In this document: positions 47,663-60,224 of the stretch, one piece after another
Numbering within the stretch: position 1 is the first letter of the stretch
How the letters are laid out: the number at the start of each line of letters is the position of its first letter
From: Epichloe hybrida
Lineage: Eukaryota; Ascomycota; Sordariomycetes; Hypocreales; Clavicipitaceae
DNA length: 64,000 nt
Assembly (NCBI GenBank): GCA_019022495.1
Contig: JAFEKR010000006.1
Coordinates: 1,612,001 to 1,676,000, forward strand
Reading direction: 5' to 3'
Made by a program: the position numbers and the translations under genes
The notes under the pieces: generated by a model
The model's input: the letters and a program-made list of their open reading frames with translations, nothing else
What the model was told of the DNA's origin: nothing
Databases searched by the model: none

Positions 47663-48180
47663 TAGTAAATAATATAATAAGAAGGTTTTTCTTTAAGCTA
47701 TATTAGTAAAATAAAGTATTAAGTATAGTAGTATTATTAAAAAGTTATAATATTATATATAACCCTAGTTATAGTAAAATTAATAAAATAGTATAATATC
47801 ATAAATTATATAACTAATTAGATAAAATAGCTAATAATATAAGGGTTCTATTAACTAATTTTCTATTAATCCTAATAATAACCTTAGTCAATAAAAAGTT
47901 ATACTTTTTTTTATACCTAATAATACATTTGTATTGTTTGTAGTTAGTGTAGTTACTACAAATTAATTTGTATTTATTGTATTTACTACAAAATAATTTA
48001 TATTGTATTTTATTTATATTGTATTTTGTATTGTATTGTATTTAATACAATACAATACAAACAATACAATACAATACACATTGTAATGCAATACTCTGAT
48101 TATAACTTTAGAAAATTATTATAATCTCTTCCTATGCTTATAATCTTTAGCTTTAATAAATATCTTAGCTAAGGGGGGTA

Positions 48181-48412
48181 TATTAAGGAGAGCTCCCTTA
48201 AAGCATAGGTTATATAAGGGTAGTGTATATTAATAGGGATAAAATATAAGGTTAGATATTAGTAAATATAATATATTAGAAGTACCTCCATAGACTAGTT
48301 ATTACTATAGCGCACTATATACCTTTTAGGTACAAAAGTCAGGTGCTGTCTGCACCTCTGATTAACCAAAATCGAACGCTTTCTATCATCTATTTACACC
48401 CCTACCTTGACA
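48181..48412 (+). repeat. Right LTR of the outer copia element
   Basis: 232 bp, partner of the left LTR. The polarity of RIP is reversed: its inner start is converted (TATTAAGG for TGTCAGGG) and its outer end (about 48340-48412) keeps CpA/TpG and ends TGACA. It is preceded by the purine tract AAGGGGGG and followed by the duplicated GTAAT. Confidence 0.93.
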
Positions 48413-48417
48413 GTAAT

Positions 48418-50101
48418 ACTGCCTCCGCTTGACCTGTGGCGAGGGTTGTCGGGTCGGGTTGCACTTTGGAGCTGGAGCAGTCACGCAACAGCAACGCTGC
48501 CCTCTTATTACCCCAGCCTCCAATGCAATATTATATTATGCCAAGGACAGGTAAAATTGACTTTATTAGCAACTTGGTGGTCTTCGGACCCTGCCCGGTC
48601 CGGCTTCCCAATGGCCAATCTGGAGCTGTGAGGTAAGTACATATGCAAAGATCAGCGAGCGTTGCTTGGTAGCTTGGCCTCTGTTCGTCATGTTGGTCAT
48701 ATTCACCTTGTCCCCCTTTTCTTTCTTTCACTCCTTTCCGAGGCTATACTCCGTATGCAGTTGGCAAAAGCAGTGTTGAAAGCTTGGCCCCCTTGCCCAC
48801 CGCGACTTGCCCTGTCGTGCGGCTCGTGCTTGTCAGTCCCGTCGTCACGAGACCCCCTTCAACTGGAACTGTCAGGGCCCCGCCCAGGCCCTCGTCTCAT
48901 CCATCCTCCTTTTTTTTTTCTGTTCTCATTCCATTCCGCATTCCAAAGTCCGTTAACTGTTGATCTTTGTATTTTATGATTGATTGCTCCGGTAGGCCAA
49001 CGGGCCGATGTTGCAAAACGTAGCGACGCCTTCAAAATCCGAGACTTCGTACCGCAGTCCCCGCCCAACGCAAGAGGCCGGAATCTCAGAGAAGTCTTGA
49101 ACATCGAAAGCTTGTGACAGCTGGCTGGGGAGTGCAAGGCAGCTGCGGGGGGCTTCTAGCGTCCAGTTCGGTGTCAACTTGGCTGGCAGGTGCGACTTGG
49201 CGTGCTACCCGCTGTGTCATACTCGATTACCGTTTTGACGTGCAAGTGCAAAAAGAAGCGCAAGGGCGAGTCGAGGGCTCCTTCCGCGGCGCGCCTATCT
49301 CATCTCCATCTCCATCTCCATCTCCAGCTCCAACTCCATCTCCAGCTCCATCTCCATCCCAATCTCATCCATCTTCATTGTAGAAGGGAGGGGAGGGGAA
49401 TGTGAGGGACCGGTGGCCCGGTGGGAAAGGCAAGAGGCAAGAGACAACCACCAGACCAGCCAGAGAGAGAGCTAATAAGCTAACGGCAGAGCTAAGAGGC
49501 ACAGTAAGCCCAGGGATAATCAGGATTTGTTGATTGAGCACATGGCCACCTGCTCTCCACCTGCTCCTTCCTGCTCCTGCTCCGGCTCCATCTTGGTCTT
49601 CCGACACCGCACCACGTTGTTACTCTCGGGAAAACCCCACTATCGCGACGCAGTCTGCTCAACTCACCATCTTCGCCGTCGCGCCTCACCACCGACGTTT
49701 AATCTTGCACAGCAATTGAGAGAAATCTGTCCCTCCCAAAAACCTTAATGCCCGGGTCCTCTTCTTCAAACTCGAACCTCGGCGTACTCAGCATTCGTCT
49801 TTGCGCCTGAAACCAACCTGCCCCGCTGTAGTCTCTCTTACAACACGGCTTGGTTTCATCAACTCATTCGGTCAACTCATTTGCGCTCAGTTCGCGCTCA
49901 CGCCCCCTCCGCTTCTCTCTCAACCGGGCAACTCTTCTCCGGTCTTCACAAACCCAACATTGTTCAGTTAGACTGCTTCCTTCATTGGCAATCATGATTA
50001 CTTGGTCAAGTCAAATATAGTTACATACAGTGCCAGAGAGTCGGCCTCGACAAGCACTAGCCCAGTCAGTACACTACTTGATCGTATCTTTGCTGTCCAA
50101 G
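48418..50101. other. Intergenic region right of the transposon block, promoter of the next gene
   Basis: Unique, normal-composition sequence begins right after the GTAAT duplicate. No gene is supported. A hexamer repeat of CTCCAT/CTCCAG type lies at about 49301-49375. From about 49740 to 50000 the plus strand is C/T-rich and reads as the leader of the gene at 50102. Confidence 0.6.
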
Positions 50102-51725
50102 ATGGACTCGAGTGTGCCCATGATATTGCCGAAAGGTATCGTCACCAACACCCTGAACATCTACAAAGAAGTGGCCAGCTACCCTTTAATTCCAGCTGAC
50201 AAAATATGGGAATATTGGCATGGTGCGTAACCCCTCCAGTCAAACCGGATGGCTTCGCAGTGCTGGCCTTGTGGGATAACTTGACTCACATGGCATATCT
50301 GGCAGTATATACAACAACCAACAAGAATCTCAAAGACCCTACAGCCCGACGTCTCGAGAATTTCTGGTGGCAAGTCTGGGGTAGTGATCGCAGGTATCTG
50401 AGTGGCCGGGCACTCGCCAGGATTTACGAAGACATCTCCGTTGGTCCTACTTTTGTTCCTCTCCATGGACCCCCCAATCGCTGGGAAGGCCCCAATGTGA
50501 GTGGTCTTGATCCGTTTCCATTGCCCTCTCTCTGTTATTGACAATCATGATCCAGGTTCCAGCGTTAACCAAGCAGCTCATCGTCGCACACCTACATCGC
50601 GAAGTTGACTCTACACAGGACCGTCCGAACGCTCCTCGATTGAAATCAAACGATGCATCGATCAGGAGTCTGTCATCAAGTGCATCCAAACCTCCACCCT
50701 CACATCCCATCTTGAAGAAGTCTCGAAGTCCGCTCGCCACAGGGCTGCGCCCAACAGCTCGGTTCGTGTCCCCTCCCGATCCTGGTGACGAGGGCGCAAA
50801 GGAGAGTGACATCCCTTCGTCAGGGAGTACGGCCACGACGGGTTTGGAAATGCACACCAGGTCAACTAAACTGCCGTCTGCCACACAAAGGGGGATAGCA
50901 GTTTCGACATCATCATCGACAGTAACGACAGCCACAAACCACCCGGCCTCGAGTAGAAAACGCAGTGCTCAAATCTCCGCCGCTGTGCCGAGTAACATTC
51001 CAGAGGATCCTCCTCCAGAAGAGTCACGAAGCGATCAAACACAACAAAGGGTATACTCACCCATGTTAGAGCGTCTGGCAAGTGGTACAAAACACGAGTT
51101 GGGGGAGATGGAAAACAACATCAGCACGAAGTCGTCACCTCAACCCAGGCTCAGCGCCAAGGCAGCAGGAAAGCAACCTGTGGCATCGAGTACAACCGCC
51201 AATGACATGTCCAGAATGTCCAATGGTTCAAGTCGGCCGACATTGTCAACGTCGATGGCAAGCTCAATCTCCCTAGCACGAAACACCTCTGAGCTGAGGT
51301 CACCTATCTCTGCCAGATCTATATCGCTGACACGAACCGAAACGGACAATTCATCTACCACGGGCTCAGTCACCGGTTCTTCGGCCATGATGGGCCGATC
51401 CATTACTCAGAATGGTTACGTGCGCAAGAATTCGACTCAGGGTTTATTTACGGGCGCAACTGCCACCACCACAAACGTAGCAGCTCATGGTCAGATTATC
51501 GATCAAGCCGGCTCCTTACCAGCGTCCCATATCTTGGATCCGCAAAGGGACGGAACAAGTCTCGCATCTCATCCGTCCGTCACCTCCCTGGTAGATTCAC
51601 GCATGGAGCCTACGCAACCTAGTCATGCTGCTAGTGTGCCCATGGGCAGAACCAGAAGTCAATTGACGCTGTTACTGGAACGAGAAAAGTCCCGTGTCAA
51701 GGACAAATCCCGTTTCCGAAGCTAG
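50102..51725 (+). CDS. DUF1752 / AreA-GATA-like domain protein
   Basis: Exons 50102-50222, 50306-50496 and 50556-51725 (introns of 83 and 59 bp; GTGCGT and GTGAGT donors, CAG acceptors) give 493 residues. Residues about 1-40 (MILPKGIVTNTLNIYKEV...ADKIWEYWH) and 52-98 (RRLENFWWQVWGSDRRYL, SVGPTFVPLHGPPNRW) resemble the DUF1752 domain first described at the N terminus of AreA-type GATA regulators; there is no zinc finger, so DNA binding is not indicated. Residues 130-480 are Ser/Thr/Pro-rich and disordered. The C-terminal SQLTLLLEREKSRVKDKSR is a short basic helix. The start is the first ATG in frame with the domain. The function is unknown; a regulatory role in nutrient response would be a guess from the family name. 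Confidence 0.75.
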
Positions 51726-53338
51726 ATTTTTACGAGTATGTATCAGGGATCTCCCACGTAATTGAGATAACGCAACTATATTTGAACATCAAACAAGCGG
51801 CCAATATTGGTCTGTTTGACCGCTTTGCCATTGGCCGTTTAAGCTATATCTGTGTGTCTATGGCTACCAAAATATGATCAACCCATCATCACATGTCACC
51901 AAAGCTTCTCTCAATACACACCTTTTAGTGTACATACCCTCCCTCTCCTTCACAGCAAGGCAAGGCTATTCTGCTTTACTGGGAAGTCAAGAGCAACCAC
52001 CATAGGCTATACATCCTAACACATTTTGTCTGCTCTCACCTATGGGCTTTTTATCCCTCTCATTTCGCATCATTTTTTTCCCTCATTCCATCTTTCATGA
52101 CCGAATGGGCAGAGAGCAGCGCACAGCTAGTCGAGATGAGATCTAGCAACACAAGGCGAAGACCAAAGGCATCTGAAACCCGAAAAAGAAAACCTGATTG
52201 CACAGTGCATCTACTCTGGGACTGAGGTCTTATTATTGTTTCATTTTTTTAAAATGCCTAGCCAGCCACGAGCTGGCCCGGTCATCTGTAGCTTGGATTT
52301 AATAAGGAAGCATGCTCTGTCTTTTTCTCCTCTCTTTTTTCTCTGCTGGTGTTTGTTACAACAGGTTGGGTAGGGTCAACGCAAACATGGGGTCCGCCTC
52401 GTTGGAACTGTTTTTAAAAGGAAGTACATTCGAAATAGCAACATGGTCGGTGCTCGGGAGTTACTGCTTATAGCAATGGCACTTGTGTTCCTGGCGACGT
52501 GTGAAGAGTGAAGAGTGAAGAGTGACAAGTTGTAACACTGTATGACTGGTTCATGGGGATGACTACCCTTTACTATCATGCCGGATAAGTTGGTGTTCAA
52601 TGTTTTCAGGACCAAAGTCTACTTTGACGATGGCCCGTCTGTCAGTTCATCTTTCCAAATGTGCCAGTAAGTGATGAAGGTACAAACTCTTTCCGCGAAC
52701 TGGGACGGACAGTCTCGATCAGCCGATCCGTAGATAAGGCAATATATATTCCAGTGACATGGCAGCGCAACAACGCGCACAAGAGGTAGATATAATTCAG
52801 GCCCAGACTCCAAACCACTCTATTCAACGTCTCCTTGCAACAACGATTTGCTCCCCCTTCCAGTTCCAGTGGTAGATAAGTCCATCTGTGTCCCAACCTG
52901 GTATTCCAAAAGGAGGACAATTAATTAATCCCATTACGAGGTTGGAGCAGAAAATAAGCAGAAACTCCGTGAGCCCGTGGGCTAAGCAGGCATTTCCTTG
53001 ACCCGCGAGAGAGGACTCCAAGACATTCGCGAGATAAAGGTACACAAAAGAGTATCTGATGAGCAATATTTTACGTCAAAAATTTAAGAAAGGAAACTGA
53101 GGACAATGCGACCGGATGAGAAAACATGTGGAAAGGAAAGCCGTCAAGGGTGTATGTACTATGCAGACATGGTCGTAGAAAGCATTGAACAGAAGTGGCT
53201 GATACAGGTCTTGGCTCGGTGAATCGCATTATGCATCCCCTTCCCATTAGGCAGTTGATCCAAAATCTAGCTAGTCAAAACAGGAACTCGGATGGCTGCA
53301 AAACCACAGTGCGACGAGATGATACAGCTCCACGCTAT
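51726..53338. other. Convergent 3' intergenic region
   Basis: This spacer separates the 3' ends of the plus-strand gene ending at 51725 and the minus-strand gene ending at 53339. No gene is supported; short open frames lack any family feature. A small direct repeat GAAGAGTGAAGAGTGAAGAGT is at about 52503-52523. Confidence 0.55.
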
Positions 53339-56300
53339 CTAGTCGTGGATACCAAACATCTTTCGCAACGCTCCAAACTTCTTCTTCTTGGTTTGTTGAG
53401 GCTGCTGTGACCCTGTCTGCGCAAATTCGGCGGGAATTGGTGGAACAGCTTCATTGACATCAACTTCAGCATGGCCAAGACCAACCATGCCCTGCGACGT
53501 ACTTCGACGGCGCAAGAAACTGCTCATCTTCGAGGGTGCGACTCCGCCAGCAGTGGATGGTCGAGATGGCTCACTTGGTCTGCTGTTGGCCGTATCAGGA
53601 CCTCCTTCGTCAGGCAGCGGCCAACTGGGACCGCGCTTATGGAAAGAATTGCTGCGGAGCTGGGCTAATTCTTCGGGGCTCCGCTCCAAAACAGTATCTT
53701 TTCGTGCCACACTCTCACCCACGTCCTTTGAAATCTTGTCTGACGTGTCCTTCTTGCGGCGGAGGATGGACATTAAACTACCTCGGCGAGAAGCAGCAGG
53801 TCGAGGCATGTCGTTCTGAGGCAGAGGTTCTAGAGTGCCACGACCGGATCGGCTTCGCCGGATTGACGACTGTCCATCGGGCAAAGACCCGCGCTTAGGC
53901 TGTGTAAGCCCGCCATCATCGCCAGGAAGTTCTGGTGATGCCACCATGCGGCTCGGGGTGCTGGATGTTGGTTCATTACCATTACGAAGGGACTTGGGTA
54001 AGCCCCTGCTCTTGGGCAATGGTGCAGGCTCCTCATCGTCACTGGAGTCAGCAAAGCGGCTTCTGAAGAGCGATGGGCCATCGTCTTCTTCGTCACTGGA
54101 GTCGGCAAAACGGCTCCCTTTTTTGGACTTCTTGCCACCAAGTCTTGGGGGCTTCTTGAAACTGCCTATTTTCAAACGTGAGCTGGGAGAAGTTGGTCGA
54201 TCGCGCAGAGACTGGCGCATACGACCTGGGCTACCAGTCATTGATGATCTAGCCTCGGGGGGTAGAGACGAGAAAGAGTTTCTTCTGAAGCCCGGGGGGG
54301 AGAGAGAGCGCAAGCTGAAGCGCCTAGCAGGGTCTGAGGGCCAAGATGGTTCGCGCAGACTTGGCCGCATTGACGTTCGGAATTGATGCGCATCACTTGA
54401 CGCTGATCCAGATCTCTTGCGCTTAAAGCTGCTCTCGCTGTCGTCCGAGCCGCAGCGTCGCAGGGTAGGCTTGATGACTGTCGAGGAGGCCAGGTCATCT
54501 GATGACATGTTGCGCTTGTGGTTCTTTGAGAGGCCCTTTGTAGGTGGATGGTGATATGATGTGGGCCTGCCAGAACTGGACAATGTCGGGCGAAGAGCAT
54601 CTCCATTCGATCTGCTGGCTCGCAAAGACTGCCGCATTGATGGGACTGCAGCAGACCCGGATCTTGTGACAGGTGCCTCTGCCGTTCGTTGTCTGACAGC
54701 GGGAGTCTTAGTGACCGGCCCATCCCTCATTGACCTCCTCATTCCTCCAGGCCTTTCGAGGCCCATGTCTGGTGCCGCTGCCGCTGGACCTGCTCGCAAT
54801 GATTGACGCATTGATGAACGCATCTTGGGATCTGGAGCGTCTGCGGTAGTCTCTGCTCGAGTTGAAACAAGCGAGGCTCGTTTAGCAGGCTGGACCACTT
54901 CCGGCTCCGAATCCTCATTGCTGTCGTTGTCCTGTCCTGACCACTTGGTACCTGGTTTGATCTGGTAGGACCTCTCGGTGCTCAACGCTGGCGCCTTGAC
55001 GATCAACGTAGTGTTTTCTGCTTTCTTTAGAGTGCTAGCCTCCTCGCCAGTTTCTGACAACGCTTCAATTTCAAGCTGACGGCGTTTTTCATAGGACAAG
55101 CTCTTCCAATACGCTTTCGCGTTTTCCCAGTCGTCTGGCACCTGCATGTCTTTTTCTTCGGGCGAGGCCATGGCCGGCTGTGTTGGCTCGTCCTGAGGTG
55201 GTATTGTCGTTGTCGCCACAGGCTTCTCTTCACCATTCTTCTTGGGCACCTTTTTGGCTGTAGGGCTATCGACGACTGCGTCCAGGGACAGAAATCCGTC
55301 GCCATCAACCTCTTCGAGGTCCTCGTACGCATCGCTGAATCGATCATTCTCGGGTTCTTCATCCTCTTCCGCTATATCAGCCATGACGACGCCAACAACG
55401 GCAGGGTCCGCAGCTTGAGTCGGCGTTGACATTTCTGATTCGTCATCGCTGCTTATTTTGTTTTCGGACCCAACTTGGTCATTGGGAAAACTGCCAGGAG
55501 GGGAAGTGTCGGGTGAGTCAGTAGCGCGGGGGCTAGGTTGGGACACTGAGATGGTGGGCACGACTTCATCCGCGTTGCGCTGCGTGCGAGTGTTTTTGGT
55601 CGGGGTGATAGGGCCGACAGCTACGACTTTCTCGAATTGGGTTGCAGTTGTTGGTTCTGCGCCATCTTCGGCCTCAGTTGTCACATCAGTGTCGAAGTCA
55701 TCGTCCGAACTCTCTACGGTGCCGTTCGGGTCTGTTTTGTCCTCAATGGATGGTAAGACGGCTGGGAGAGGCTCTCGGTACTTCGAGATGTTAGCAGCAT
55801 TCTTCGATGCCAAGTCCTGCGAAATGGCGCCTCCAATCATGGCGTCCGTAGTTTGACGTACACCAGTGGTCGCAGGTCCATTTTCGGCAGTGAATGTACG
55901 CTCGGAGGGACGAACCAACGGTCGTTCCTCTGGCTCTTTGACCTTCTTCTCGCGAACGCTACCAAACTGAGGTAGGGCCGGTCGAGGAGTCATAGTTTCG
56001 TCTTCGGCTAGAGTGACACTCTCCTTTTTACCAAACTTGGACACAACACTGTGCCACGGTTTCTTGGTTTGGGGGCTCGGAATCATAGGAGAGTCTGTTT
56101 CCTGAGGCTGTGCAGCTTCACCAACGACAACAGTGTTCCTGTCATCCCAACTGACTCGCGCGCTCTTCTTTCGTGCCAGTGCTGGCTCCCCATTCTCCTG
56201 TGAACTGAACCTTTGGCTGCCAGAAGCCTCTGAGCCATCGTCAGATGGGGACACACCCCTGGCATTCGCAGCCAATTTCAAGGCTGACTTTCGTGGCGAT

Positions 56301-57834
56301 AATGATCGGGCCGGTGGTTCGTGCTTAACAGCCAGTTGATCACCAGGCGACGCGCCAAAATGGGCGGATCGTGCTGGGCTCTCAGATTGAATTCTGATCT
56401 GACGGACATTCTTCTTGGGTTTGCTGTCCGGTGTCTGGGCCTTCGCATGGGACACAGTATTGCTTGAGACTGCAGCAGCAGAGGCCATGGCACTGTACCC
56501 TTGTTTGCTTTTTGGCTCCTCCACTCCTTCGTTCTCCGGCTCTTCCTCTACTACTGACGCCTTCGTGACAAGAGCAGGTTTTTCGGTTGTCTGCTCTTCT
56601 TCGTCCATGGCTCCTGTCTGCGGAACAGATGATTGCTGCTTGTTCCTGTCCTTGTTTTTCTTCTTCTTCTTCTTCTTCTTTTTTTCTGGAGTGACCTCGG
56701 GTAAGTTGACAGCGGCTTCTGCAACCATAGCGGGAGCGGACATTGACTTCTGGCCAGTAGCCTCCTCGGATTCGAGTTGGGAAGTACGGCTCTGCGCTGC
56801 CTGGTTCTCGAGCACAGGAGCAATGGTTCTTCCACCGACGGTGCCTTTGGTGAGATGCGAGCCTGTTCTATCTAGACTAGCGGTCTTCTTCTTCCTCTTG
56901 GGCTTTTCCGATACTTCCTCCACACTTTGCGAGTGACCTACCGTGGCTTCTCGAGTAACCATTCGTCGCGAATTTGGATCGTAAACGAGAGTATGTTCGT
57001 CGACGGAAGGGGAAGGGGACAAAGCCCTAGCTCGGGGGTAAGAAAAATTGATGGAGGGACTGACGCTGCCAGGGCGCGGCTCAGGAACATACGCTGCAGA
57101 GTGTATCGCGGCATCGGAGGTTCGGGGGTTGGCGTCTCTCGCGGTTGCACCGCCGAACCATGATGGTTGGCCACCATCTTTGAGCTTCTGGCTTGCCGTC
57201 TTGAAGGGTTGAGTCTGCAAGGCGGGGCCCCTGGAACCCTTTGTCTGGCGGTTAGTTTGATGGCTGGCCATTATCTGGTCAACACTGGGCATGGAGGGGA
57301 CAGGCGGCACATGCTCCCTTGGAGCTGGGCTGCGACCGGGTGAAGGTGTACGGAAAGTTCGCTCCATCATCGAACCCACACTAGGGGATCTGGTGAGCTC
57401 GCGGCGTCCTCTCACACTCCCGGTGAGGGAACTGACGGAAGGGCTTCTCCTGCTGGCTCTTTTTGACTGTACCTCTGCGACATTCGTCGGGGTCATCGGC
57501 CGTGCCCTGAGAGCTGCAGCGGCCGCGGCCGAAGACAGGGACGAATTGGAGTCGCGTCGACTCATGAACACCGCTGCTGCTGCGGTCGCGGCACTAGGGT
57601 TCGCCGTTTCCCTGGTCAAGGGCTGGGAGACACAATGTAATTAGCATCGTGTCGGCAGCAAGCGAAAGCGTACATGAGCAGCCAGGCTACATCTCAAACT
57701 TTGTAGCGAGCGCCAAGTGGATGCCCATCATATGCAAACGTGGAGTGATTCGTGCAGGGATTGGACGTTCCCCGTGAACCTAGGGCGCAACTTACTTGGG
57801 CGGGAGGCTGCCGCCTCCGTGAGCCTCCAAACAT
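53339..57834 (-). CDS. Large low-complexity protein, possible SEG1/SegA-type eisosome protein
   Basis: A first coding exon of 13 codons (57834-57796, MFGGSRRRQPPAQ) is joined by a 173-bp intron (GTAAGT donor, CCAG acceptor) to one long exon (57622-53339); total 1440 residues. The N terminus (MFGGSRRR, then ANPSAATAAAAVFMSRRDS) resembles, from memory, the start of SEG1-family proteins, which stabilise eisosomes at the fungal plasma membrane. Most of the chain is Ser/Pro/Glu-rich and disordered, with a run of ten lysines at about 320, acidic repeats (SDEEDDGPSLF, SDDEEPAPL) at about 1185-1215, many RSS/SMRQSLR repeats at about 970-1150, and the basic C-terminal tail KKKKFGALRKMFGIHD. No enzyme domain is seen. 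The gene structure is firm, the family call is tentative. Confidence 0.6.
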
Positions 57835-60224
57835 CGTGACTGGTACGACGAGAGAAGAGAGGCGCCGCGGCCGAAAGGGACGGTGAGCTTTCTCAACAGC
57901 AGCAGGTGGGCATGAGAGTCAAGAGGTATATGGCGTTTGGAGTGAGGTGAGAGCAGGAGTACCTGACGGGGAAGGCAAGGGAGAAGGGGGGGATTGAGCA
58001 AAGAATAACCAAATGGGATAGAATGGGAAAAGAAGAGAGACTGCGGCAGGTGCAGCGTAAGGCAGGGTTGGGAAGGGGGGAAAATTAGAACAAAAGGGAA
58101 CGCTGCTGAAGAGAGGCTCGGCGAGACAAGAGAAACGATGAGGTGAGGTCTAGTGCGAAGTCGTAGCGCATCTCGGACATCTCGGACTGGGGCGAAAGCA
58201 GGATGGGCACGCACGATGGTAGCCAACGATGGCACCAACGATGGCAGGTGGGCTGGAAGATCAGGTAATTAGGTTAGTGAGTTAGCATGAGGTTAGGGTC
58301 GAGCCAGGCTGATTTGAGTTTTGGTCTGCTCGTCGTCGTGACGGTGACGAGTGAAGGCGCAAGGCGTGAGCGAGGTGCGAGGTGCGAGAACGCGAGAACA
58401 CGGACAAGACGCATGTTGTCCATGTGTCCAGCCAATAGGATCCCGTCATGCAGAAGCCGTCACATAATGGATCCACCATGACGACTCCGTAAGGATTCCG
58501 CAAGGATAACAGAAGCCTCTCCCACTCTTGACTCTTGAGCTCTTGAGTCTTTTGATGCTCGTGCGGACCGGCACCAGCACTGAGACGGGTTTCACTTTTC
58601 AAATCAAGTTCAGCCCAATACATACACGTATGTATGGGCAGAAGAAGCAAATTTTTAGCGCTCGAGGAAACTGCCCCCTCCAGTCAGCAACTACATGTTT
58701 GTATTACTCCTTACCTTATTACAACAATGACGTCTTCACGTTGCTTCAAGAACACAACTTGACGCAAACGCTACTCACGCACCATGTCAAGGGTCAAGGG
58801 GGTCTGTTGGTCTCCTCTTTGGGTGTCGCCAATTGTCCAAACCCCCAGAGGCGCGCATTCCTTGCCGCAAGTTTTCGCTTTGCTCAATGTTTCCATGTGC
58901 TGCTAGCCGATTTGTACTCCGGTACGAGGTGTGCAAGCACCATCACCAGACTCACCACAACTTGTCGTGCTGTACCATCAGGGTCAGAAGTGTTTTCTGA
59001 CAACAAAAATGGGTTGCCCTAAAGTTGGCATCCCCTCTTCGCTGCTACGACAATACAGCAATCTGCTCGACCGGGCGACGCCTCGCGACAAGCCCGGGGG
59101 AAATAATCAGACAAGTTTCAAATCTCAACTCTCCCACACAGGAGGTCGAGGAGTTGTCATTTGTCTCACGTCTTATTATACTCCATGTCCCCATCTGTCT
59201 GGACCCGCATCCCTGCTTTTGCATTGGTGCGTGTACATTGCATTTCCTTCAATTGGTCAACAGGAAACAACATTATGCCAGCACACTGCGAACGCTTCTA
59301 GCTTTGCAGGTTACATGATCACGGCCTCGTGAAGAGCCGGTCCTCTCGTCGTCATTGCCCAGATGCCGCCAAGCACCAATGACGTAATATTTCCCCAGGT
59401 TCCACCACCAGCCAATTGTTAATTGTCTCTGCGGAGCGTTACTTCCAGACTTCAAGAGGCAGACAGTATTTCTCTTAGGAAATGGCATCCAAACAACGCC
59501 ATCATTTGTTGGGCGCTTTCGTGGCAGAGACTTGTTGGCTGCACTGCTGCAAGGGATGCACCGTCTCGTTCTGTCCCGCGATGTAGCTTCCCTCTGATAA
59601 ATCTTACCTGTCGCATCACGGTCATTGTCTTGCAATATCAAAATTAAGTCGGGCGAAAAGTCCCGCTCTCGTCCAACGTAGCTACGGCGGCATCTGTCGA
59701 CATTGTTGTCCGTCCATCAAGTCACAAAGAGTTTGCGCTTCCTGTTGCAGTCAAATTTCGATACCAGTTTACTTCATAACCTGACACATGCGCTGTCTAT
59801 TTTACCATGCTAGACATTGTGAACCCCCACGCCCTACTGAAATCCAGTTTCTGTGCTTCTCAGTTTAGCAGTGTGCGCAACACAAAGTGGTATCAATATT
59901 AGCCTAAAGTTGAAGCCATCGCTACAATTGTAGACGGACAAGCGCTGGCCAATGCTCGTACTCATGCGAGAATTCGCTTCGTGCGCAAGCCGTTCAACGT
60001 GCCTATCTTCACGTTCCTCCGACAATACGTTTCCCCCCTCCTTTATTTAGAGCCCTTTCCCCACCGATCAGGCCCTACTTTTCTTGTCTCCTTTCCCGAG
60101 ATTCCAGCGACCTAGGCCGCTGTCGAAATGGCCCGACGTCTGAAGCATGGCTCACATGGCTCGACAACACGGCCCATGCCTGCCCTAGGGTGAAGTAAAC
60201 AAGCGTGTCAAGATTGCTTACTTG
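57835..60224. other. Intergenic region, promoter of the 1440-residue protein gene
   Basis: About 2.4 kb without a supportable gene. The first 250 bp on the minus strand are C/T-rich and look like the leader of the gene starting at 57834. Open frames of up to 160 codons on the plus strand (58528-59022) carry no recognisable content. Confidence 0.5.

Larger units (their letters stand above)
37367..48098. mobile_element. hAT-like element 3, with giant satellite array and LINE insertion
   Basis: 10,732 bp from CAGAGTATTG (37367) to CAATACTCTG (48098), flanked by the perfect 8-bp duplication ATTATAAC (37359-37366 and 48099-48106). Its left end (37367-38540) is nearly identical to that of element 1, and its right end (about 47676-48098) matches the right end of element 1. 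Removing the LINE (41081-47662) leaves about 4.15 kb, of which about 2.4 kb is 10-bp repeats. A 9-bp ATTACTATT array lies at about 38262-38340. No transposase is readable. Confidence 0.88.
19092..48417 (+). mobile_element. Ty1/copia LTR retrotransposon enlarged by nested insertions (RIP-degraded)
   Basis: The element spans 19097-48412 and is flanked by the 5-bp target duplication GTAAT (19092-19096 and 48413-48417). Its 232-bp LTRs begin TGTCA and end TGACA (with RIP C-to-T and G-to-A changes inside). Copia parts occur in order on the plus strand: gag and protease (19329-20854), integrase (about 32230-32640), reverse transcriptase (about 34880-36790), RNase H (36961-37366), and the 3' end with a purine tract AAGGGGGG (48107-48180). 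Together they make about 4.8 kb, a normal full copia length; the rest is inserted elements. Nearly all CpA and TpG are lost in most of the block and frames are full of TAA/TAG, as RIP produces. It is dead as a mobile element. Confidence 0.92.

Noticed and set aside
58528..59022. 164-codon plus-strand open frame
   Set aside because: It has no recognisable domain and lies upstream of and opposite to the minus-strand gene; composition looks non-coding.
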